Virus record (IMG/VR): IMGVR_UViG_3300034110_000160
Location: 1 to 53,251 of that record
Origin: a virus
DNA: 53,251 nt
Strand: one strand, 5' to 3'
In this document: positions 48,910-53,251 of the stretch, in pieces
How the letters are laid out: the number at the start of each line of letters is the position of its first letter
Numbering within the stretch: position 1 is the first letter of the stretch
Position numbers and translations under genes: made by a program
The notes under the pieces: model-generated
Database searches by the model: none
Told to the model about the DNA's origin: nothing
Seen by the model: only the letters and a program-made list of their open reading frames with translations

Positions 48910-51432
48910 TTGACTAGAAAGTTAAGAGTATTTACAGCCTTCCTGCTATCCGTAGGTTGGCTTTTTGCTGTTCCAAACGAAGCTCATGCAGCAGAAGGTT
49001 TAACTGCTCAAGTACATAACGTACTCGGTCAGAATGGCTCTCCTTACATACCACAAGGGGATACTGCAACAGTAACAACAAATGTACCTAACATTGACTT
49101 TCAGTGGGGTAGTGGCAGTGTTTTGGGTGGTCCTTCGGAAGACGTTATTGTAAGATTTACTGGGTCTATTCTTAGCAACACAACGCAAAATATATTATTT
49201 TTAGCAGAAGCAGACGACGGAACTAGGATTTATATTGATGGCGTTTTAATAGCAGATGATTGGGTTGATAAGGGTGGTGGAGGAACTATAAGTTCTCCAG
49301 TATCATTTACAGCAGGAGTCCCAAAGACCATAGAGTTAATGTACTATGAAAATGGTGGCGGGGCCTGGGTCAGCCTTGCTTGGGATCAATCTGGCTCAAT
49401 GCAGATTATTCCCTCGTCAGCCTTTACTTCACAAGCAGCACCAGTAGTTAAAACAATAGGCCCCCCAAGAAACTTGACTGTTGTTGATGGTTCAACTTCA
49501 ACAGTTTTAGACTGGGATTCACCAGACACTGGCAACACTCAGCCAGAAAGGTATGCAATAAGTTTTAATTGTTCTGGGTGTAACGGATGGGGAATTGCAA
49601 CTGGAAATGTTGGTGGACCTAATTCTTTAAACACAACAATAACAATTGATCACTCACTACTTGAAAGCTTGAGGCCAAGTGGAACTGTTTGGTCATTTCA
49701 TATTAGATCAGATAATGATACATTAGCCCTATACTCTGTAAACTCAAATGTTGTTACACTTAAAATTGGAAAGACTGCAGAAGAAATTGCTGCAGAGCAG
49801 GCAGCAGCACAAGCAGCTGAAGCGGCTATAGCAGCCGCAACTGCAGAAGTAGCACGACTAGCTGAGGTGGCAAGATTAGCAGAAGTAGCAAGACTAGCAG
49901 AAGTAGAAAGACTTGCTGAGGTTGCAAGACTAGCAGAAGTTGCCAGAATAGCAGAAGTAGCAAGATTGGCTGAAGTAGCAAGACTTCAAGCAGAAGCTGC
50001 AGCATTGTTTGCTGCACAGCAAGAAGCTGCAAGAATAGCAGCCATTACTGCAGAAGTAGCAAGACTCGCAGAAGTTGCTAGACTTGCAGAGGTTGCTAGG
50101 TTAGCAGAGGTAGAAAGGCTTGCAGAGATTGCTAGGTTAGCAGAAGCAGCAAGATTGGTAGAGGTAGCAAGGCTTGCAGAGGTAGCAAGATTAGCAGAAG
50201 CTGCCAGACTAGCAGAAGCAGAAAGACTTGAGGCTGAAAGAATAGCAGCAGGGATTGAGGCTGCTCGTATAGCAGCAGAGGCTGAGGCAGCAAGGATAGC
50301 AGAAGAGGTTGAGGCTGCTAGAATCGCAGCAGAACAAGCAGCTCAAGCAGAGGCAGAGAGAATTGCAGCGGAAGAAGCAGCAGCAGAAGAAGAAAGAGTT
50401 AAAGCGGAAGCAGAAGCAAAAGCAGAGGCTGATCGCATAGAAGCAGAAATTGAAGCAGCAAGAATTCAAGCAGAGATAGAAGCCCAAGCAGAAGCAGATC
50501 GTATTGCAGAAGAAGTTAAAGCAGCAGAAGAAAAAGCAGAGGCAGAAGCAAAGGCAGAGGCTGACAGAATTGCTGCAGAAGAAGAAGCAAAAGCGGAAGC
50601 AATAAGACAAGCAGAAGCTGCTGCAAAGGCTGAAGAGGAAAGAATAGCTGCTGAGGAAAAAGCAAGGCTTGCAGAAGAAGCCAGAGCCAAAGCAGAAGCA
50701 GATGCTAAAGCAGTAGAAGAAGCCAAACAAGAGGCAGCAGCCAAAGCTAAAGAAGAGGCACGTTTAGAAGCAGAAAGAATTGCTGCAGAAAAAGCAAAGA
50801 ATGAAACAACTAAAGAAGAAGTTAAAGAAGCAGTAGCAGCAGTAATTACTGGTAATACTATTACTCAGGCACAAGCTAATGAAGTTGTTAATACTTTAAT
50901 GGCTGATGGAAATGTTAGTAAGGCTGAGGTTGCTAATCTTGTAGAAGTATTGACTGCAGATGGCGGTAAGTTAAATGAATCAGAAAAGTCATTAGTAGCA
51001 GATGCCCTTGTTGCACAGGCAGATGGAGAAGCTTTAAGTTCTGAGCAAATTAAAGATTCTGGAATTGAGTATAAAGACCTTCCGAAAGAGACTCCTGTTG
51101 ATGTAAGAACAGATGAACAAGGAAACGCAGTTGTTATTACTGCAGAAGTAGCAGCACAAGTTGAATTATTGCAAGATCCCGCAGCATTGCTTCAAGAAGC
51201 ATTCTCAGATCCTGGAGCAGCGTTAGCAGCACTTGGAAGTATCGGTGCTGATATGTCAAAAGAAGAAAGAGAAGAAGCAACAGATATGGTTGTGGCAACA
51301 GTTGTAGCGGCAGGAGCGGCAATTAACGCAGCAGCAGTAGCTGCAGGTGGAGCAACAGGTGGAAGCACAGGCGGCGGAAGTTCTGGTGGAGGATCAAATT
51401 CACCAGCATCAAGAGGAGGAAGAAGATGGTAA
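48910..51432 (+). CDS. Secreted PA14/FnIII protein with LAEVAR repeat
   Basis: 840 residues from a TTG with CTAGGAG nine bases upstream. A Sec-type signal peptide is clear (basic start, hydrophobic FTAFLLSVGWLFAVP, cut near AHA-A at 28). Residues 30-175 look like a PA14 domain (LAEADDGTRIYIDGVLIADD, GVPKTIELMYYENGGGAWVS), then an FnIII-like unit (186-280). From about 285 to 640 comes an Ala/Glu/Arg helix with six-residue LAEVAR repeats. The C-terminal 200 residues hold a helical domain (TQAQANEVVNTLMADGNVSK) and a Gly/Ser tail ending in RRW. PA14 binds carbohydrate. Adhesin, wall-modifier or a secreted lysis partner are possible roles. Two membrane proteins follow. Confidence 0.8.
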   Translation: MTRKLRVFTAFLLSVGWLFAVPNEAHAAEGLTAQVHNVLGQNGSPYIPQGDTATVTTNVPNIDFQWGSGSVLGGPSEDVIVRFTGSILSNTTQNILFLAEADDGTRIYIDGVLIADDWVDKGGGGTISSPVSFTAGVPKTIELMYYENGGGAWVSLAWDQSGSMQIIPSSAFTSQAAPVVKTIGPPRNLTVVDGSTSTVLDWDSPDTGNTQPERYAISFNCSGCNGWGIATGNVGGPNSLNTTITIDHSLLESLRPSGTVWSFHIRSDNDTLALYSVNSNVVTLKIGKTAEEIAAEQAAAQAAEAAIAAATAEVARLAEVARLAEVARLAEVERLAEVARLAEVARIAEVARLAEVARLQAEAAALFAAQQEAARIAAITAEVARLAEVARLAEVARLAEVERLAEIARLAEAARLVEVARLAEVARLAEAARLAEAERLEAERIAAGIEAARIAAEAEAARIAEEVEAARIAAEQAAQAEAERIAAEEAAAEEERVKAEAEAKAEADRIEAEIEAARIQAEIEAQAEADRIAEEVKAAEEKAEAEAKAEADRIAAEEEAKAEAIRQAEAAAKAEEERIAAEEKARLAEEARAKAEADAKAVEEAKQEAAAKAKEEARLEAERIAAEKAKNETTKEEVKEAVAAVITGNTITQAQANEVVNTLMADGNVSKAEVANLVEVLTADGGKLNESEKSLVADALVAQADGEALSSEQIKDSGIEYKDLPKETPVDVRTDEQGNAVVITAEVAAQVELLQDPAALLQEAFSDPGAALAALGSIGADMSKEEREEATDMVVATVVAAGAAINAAAVAAGGATGGSTGGGSSGGGSNSPASRGGRRW
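49843..50229 (+). repeat. LAEVAR-coding hexad repeat with internal duplication
   Basis: Repeats of an 18-base unit code (L/I)AE(V/A)(A/E)R. Two blocks, 49843-49986 and 50050-50229, each open with TAEVARLAEVARLAEVARL, so a block appears to have been duplicated. The unit length is six residues, not the heptad of a normal coiled coil. Confidence 0.85.
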
Positions 51433-51608
51433 GAATAGTAAAAAATATCCTAAAAGATATGGTAGACCAGGCATGGACTCTCCTTGGAATGTTTATAGCC
51501 TGGGTAGTTTTGGACGGTAGTGCTAAGACAATTGTTGGATATGGAATCATGGCAACAACAGCCCTATGGGTATTAACAAGCCCAATTAGAAATAAGGAGG
51601 ACAAATAA
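51426..51608 (+). CDS. Small two-helix membrane protein (holin-like)
   Basis: 60 residues, starting in a seven-base overlap with the secreted-protein gene. The segments TLLGMFIAWVVLDG and IVGYGIMATTALWVLTS are transmembrane helices; the C-terminus is charged (RNKEDK). Size, charge pattern and pairing with another small membrane protein agree with a holin or antiholin. It has an AGGAAGA ribosome site inside the previous gene. Confidence 0.65.
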   Translation: MVRIVKNILKDMVDQAWTLLGMFIAWVVLDGSAKTIVGYGIMATTALWVLTSPIRNKEDK

Positions 51609-51898
51609 TGTCAAAGGCAAATATTGGAGAACCAAAGCAGGTGGGATCTGGAGCAATTGCAAACATTAATAATATTGTAATGCGTATAATTGCTGTATTT
51701 GCAGCTTCTGGCCTATCCGTAATTGGAGCAGGAGCAATTGTAGGAATTGAAACCTACAAAGCAGTTGTATTGGCTGGAACCCTTGGGGTTGCTACTGTAG
51801 TCGAAAAGCTTGCACGAGGCTTTTTAGATGATGGTAAATTGACTATATCAGAAATTAATGCAGCATTTTCAGCGGTAGATAAAAAATCTGCCAAGTGA
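51608..51898 (+). CDS. Holin-like membrane protein
   Basis: 96 residues with AAGGAGG upstream. Two hydrophobic stretches (IIAVFAASGLSVIGAGAIVG and VVLAGTLGVATVVEKLA) and a charged C-terminus resemble phage holins of actinobacteria; it pairs with the previous small membrane protein. Holins make the hole through which the endolysin reaches the wall. The endolysin gene is about 4 kb upstream, separated by hsp20 and the secreted protein. The -10 of the next promoter overlaps its stop codon. Confidence 0.65.
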   Translation: MSKANIGEPKQVGSGAIANINNIVMRIIAVFAASGLSVIGAGAIVGIETYKAVVLAGTLGVATVVEKLARGFLDDGKLTISEINAAFSAVDKKSAK

Positions 51899-51904
51899 TA
51901 TACT
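51876..51904 (+). promoter_or_regulatory. Extended -10 promoter, leaderless start
   Basis: TAGATA (51876-51881), 17-base spacer, TATACT (51899-51904) with TG at 51896-51897. Six bases later comes the ATG at 51911, so the mRNA should start at the start codon. Confidence 0.65.
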
Positions 51905-51910
51905 TAGACT

Positions 51911-52054
51911 ATGAACACTTATAAGGTCAAATTAAACGTAGAGGTTGAAGTAGAGGCCTTTAACGAAGAAGATGCCAGAGAATATATAGGCGATATATTT
52001 AATATAGACGACGAAATTAAAAGTGTTAATATAACTAAAATTCAAGAAAACTAG
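51911..52054 (+). CDS. Small 47-residue protein
   Basis: The ATG lies six bases after a TGATATACT box and there is no Shine-Dalgarno sequence; a leaderless mRNA is likely. The product is acidic with an alternating beta pattern (TYKVKLNVEVEVEAFNEEDA) and a short helix (AREYIGDIFNI), then SVNITKIQEN. This resembles small phage proteins of the 'beta-alpha-beta' kind that occur in early regions. Function unknown. Confidence 0.6.
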   Translation: MNTYKVKLNVEVEVEAFNEEDAREYIGDIFNIDDEIKSVNITKIQEN

Positions 52055-52065
52055 CTTGAAATAGA

Positions 52066-52095
52066 TTGACACAGCCGTAGTACTTCCTGTATACT
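52066..52095 (+). promoter_or_regulatory. Promoter upstream of the WhiB operon
   Basis: Perfect TTGACA (52066-52071), 18-base spacer, TATACT (52090-52095). CCGTAG (52075-52080) in the spacer and CTACGG (52110-52115) after the start point form an inverted repeat around the -10, a possible operator. Confidence 0.65.
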
Positions 52096-52134
52096 TAATA
52101 CTTGGGATGCTACGGTTTAGTGTTTAGGAAACCA

Positions 52135-52365
52135 ATGCTACATTTAAATCTGTTAGGTGCACAAATATTTATAGAAAGATCCAAGGCCAGGAACCAAAAG
52201 GCTTTTTGGAACAACTATGAGTTAATAATTTGGAAAAAAGATTCTAGCGGATATACTAGAAAAGATGGTATGTTTTTAAAAGAGTGGGGAACGGCAGAAA
52301 AGATCTCCGTCGATAATAAAGGGATTTGGAAGTTACCCAAAAAATATGTCAAATATTTTAAATGA
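52135..52365 (+). CDS. Hypothetical basic protein upstream of WhiB
   Basis: 76 residues from the ATG at 52135, which has AGGA five bases upstream. A TTG at 52102 is in frame and lies exactly six bases after the -10 (87 residues), so a longer leaderless form is possible. Basic and aromatic, e.g. LHLNLLGAQIFIERSKARNQ and KIWKL-like C-terminus (WKLPKKYVKYFK). It overlaps the WhiB gene by 20 bases, indicating co-expression. Function unknown. Confidence 0.55.
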   Translation: MLHLNLLGAQIFIERSKARNQKAFWNNYELIIWKKDSSGYTRKDGMFLKEWGTAEKISVDNKGIWKLPKKYVKYFK

Positions 52366-52660
52366 TTTAGGCATTGATTCAGATGATTTAGATTGGTGGC
52401 ACCTAGCAATATGTAGGGGCATGGATACTAATCTATTTTATGAAAAGTATGAGTCAGATGTAAATACCGCTAAAAGCATAGACGAAGCTTGCCTTATGTG
52501 CCCAGTATCAAAACTTTGCTTTAAGTCTGCTACAGAAAACAATGAGTCTGGAGTATGGGGCGGAATTTATTTAAATTCTGGATCTATAGATAAAGCAAGA
52601 AATGTCCATAAAACTCAAGATGTGTGGAAAAAGATAAGGAAAAAAAATGACATTCATTGA
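52346..52660 (+). CDS. whiB: WhiB-family transcriptional regulator
   Basis: 104 residues. The four Fe-S cysteines are Cys23 and the CxxCx5C set Cys49, Cys52 and Cys58 (ACLMCPVSKLC), followed by the GVWGG turn (69-73) and a basic C-terminal tail (KVWKKIRKKN-like: DVWKKIRKKND). This is the full WhiB signature, found only in Actinobacteria and their phages. WhiB proteins bind a [4Fe-4S] cluster and partner with sigma factor sigma-A to change promoter choice; phage WhiB proteins are known to switch off host septation genes in mycobacteria. It is probably an early regulator. Confidence 0.95.
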   Translation: MSNILNDLGIDSDDLDWWHLAICRGMDTNLFYEKYESDVNTAKSIDEACLMCPVSKLCFKSATENNESGVWGGIYLNSGSIDKARNVHKTQDVWKKIRKKNDIH

Positions 52661-52967
52661 TAGAGATAAAGATCACTTTAAGTATGGAATGAATCATTGG
52701 ACTGGCGAACCCAATAAGCCAGTATTTTATAATAAAGAAATGGCTAGAAAGATTAGAGAGATCTATAAACCCTCAAAAGATTTAAAGATGGATATTGTAA
52801 AGTATCCTGAATTCCTGGCAATTAGACTATATGAAAGCAATTTTAAATATTATGATGGATCACTCAAGGCGCAAGTTATTGAGTATATCGAGATGGTAAA
52901 AAATATAATAGAATCATATGGAGTAAGATGCGAGTTAGAAGGAGTTCCAGATGCAGGAGTACGATAG
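52647..52967 (+). CDS. Hypothetical protein after WhiB
   Basis: 106 residues, overlapping the WhiB gene by 14 bases. The sequence IDRDKDHFKYGMNHWTGEPN is followed by helical segments (KEMARKIREIYKPSKDLKMD, YDGSLKAQVIEYIEMVKNII). No family is recognised. The overlap and steady charge pattern support a real gene in the same operon as WhiB. Confidence 0.6.
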   Translation: MTFIDRDKDHFKYGMNHWTGEPNKPVFYNKEMARKIREIYKPSKDLKMDIVKYPEFLAIRLYESNFKYYDGSLKAQVIEYIEMVKNIIESYGVRCELEGVPDAGVR

Positions 52968-53145
52968 AGTAATTATAGTATATATACATGAAGAGAATGC
53001 CTTTGGAACTGCCGAACACTTGGGAGCTTTTGCTTCCCTTATTAAATACAAAAAGAATGGGTTTGAAGTGGAAGAATTAATTGAAAATGATGAGTTTGCT
53101 ATAATGGAAGAAATCGTGTTTGAACATATTACGGAAGAGAACTAA
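52951..53145 (+). CDS. Small hypothetical acidic protein
   Basis: 64 residues overlapping the previous gene by 17 bases, with GGAG seven bases before the ATG. A beta start (YDRVIIVYIHEEN) followed by a helix (TAEHLGAFASLIKYK) and a very acidic end (EELIENDEFAIMEEI). Function unknown. Confidence 0.6.
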   Translation: MQEYDRVIIVYIHEENAFGTAEHLGAFASLIKYKKNGFEVEELIENDEFAIMEEIVFEHITEEN

Positions 53146-53251
53146 TGGAAAAAATATTATGCTATTGCTGCAATAAGCCAAAGAACAAATTAAATGTAAG
53201 AAAGTCTTCTTTATTGCCCATTAATCTATTAATGTGCGAAACTTGTATTAC
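53145..53251 (+). CDS. Zinc-binding protein, partial at the window end
   Basis: The ATG overlaps the previous stop by one base (TAATG). Codons continue open to the end of the window. CYCC and a later CETC pair suggest a zinc ribbon. The C-terminal part is outside the window. Confidence 0.55.
   Translation, partial: MEKILCYCCNKPKNKLNVRKSSLLPINLLMCETCI

Noticed and set aside
49843-50229. Regular repeats that could resemble a CRISPR array
   Set aside because: The repeats are in frame, have no unique spacers and code a continuous LAEVAR helix.
50209-50744. Long open frames on the minus strand opposite the secreted protein
   Set aside because: They are low-complexity shadows (Cys/Phe or Ala/Ser-rich) of the Ala/Glu-coding repeat and have no ribosome site.

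Overview
This window is most of the genome of an AT-rich, long-tailed (siphovirus-like) bacteriophage. Every gene I can support lies on the + strand, and genes are packed with 1-20 base overlaps. A WhiB-family regulator near the right end is found only in Actinobacteria and their phages, so the host is an actinobacterium. The low GC, host-type promoters (TTGACA / TGnTATAAT) and several apparently leaderless starts fit this; a low-GC freshwater actinobacterium is a reasonable guess, not a demonstration. No integrase, excisionase-integrase module or immunity repressor is recognisable, so a lytic life style is likely.

Layout. 1-2.8 kb: head-completion, neck and tail-terminator genes. 2.9-15 kb: major tail protein, the two tail-assembly chaperones linked by a -1 ribosomal frameshift at CCCAAAC, and a 3554-residue tape-measure protein. 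The tape measure carries an embedded CHAP-like peptidoglycan hydrolase and two ADP-ribosyltransferase-like segments. 15-27.9 kb: distal tail, baseplate, fibre and receptor-binding proteins with FnIII, InlB-type and lectin-like modules, one ending in a Phe/Pro repeat. 28-33 kb: phosphoesterase, small DNA-binding proteins, DnaB-like helicase, DnaG-like primase and a single-stranded-DNA-binding protein. 33-41 kb: a full DnaE-type polymerase, MazG-like hydrolase, RecA, Cas4/RecB-like nuclease and RuvC-like resolvase. 41-43.8 kb: a glycosyltransferase, sugar-nucleotidyltransferase, IMPDH/GMP-reductase and Nmad1 (DUF1599) protein, a possible base- or glycan-modification cassette. 43.8-46.1 kb: terminase small and large subunits. 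46.4-48.8 kb: two tRNAs (Met-CAT and Arg-TCT), endolysin, thermonuclease, Hsp20 and an FmdB-like zinc ribbon. 48.9-51.9 kb: a secreted PA14/FnIII protein with a long LAEVAR repeat, followed by two holin-like membrane proteins. 51.9-53.25 kb: small regulatory genes including WhiB; the last gene runs off the end.

The replication and recombination genes form a nearly self-sufficient fork. The tRNA-Arg(TCT) matches heavy AGA use in the structural genes. Transcription seems to be divided among many single-module promoters with an extended -10 box. At three or four of them the start codon lies exactly six bases after the -10, implying leaderless mRNAs. The most interesting non-coding signals are a ROSE-like hairpin hiding the ribosome-binding site of hsp20, a GC-rich folded RNA just after hsp20, a palindrome filling the spacer of the terminase promoter, and a promoter followed almost at once by a terminator at 27.95-28.01 kb. 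The most interesting proteins are the mosaic tape measure, the Phe/Pro-tailed fibre, the secreted repeat protein and the modification cassette. No gap without a gene exceeds about 130 bases.
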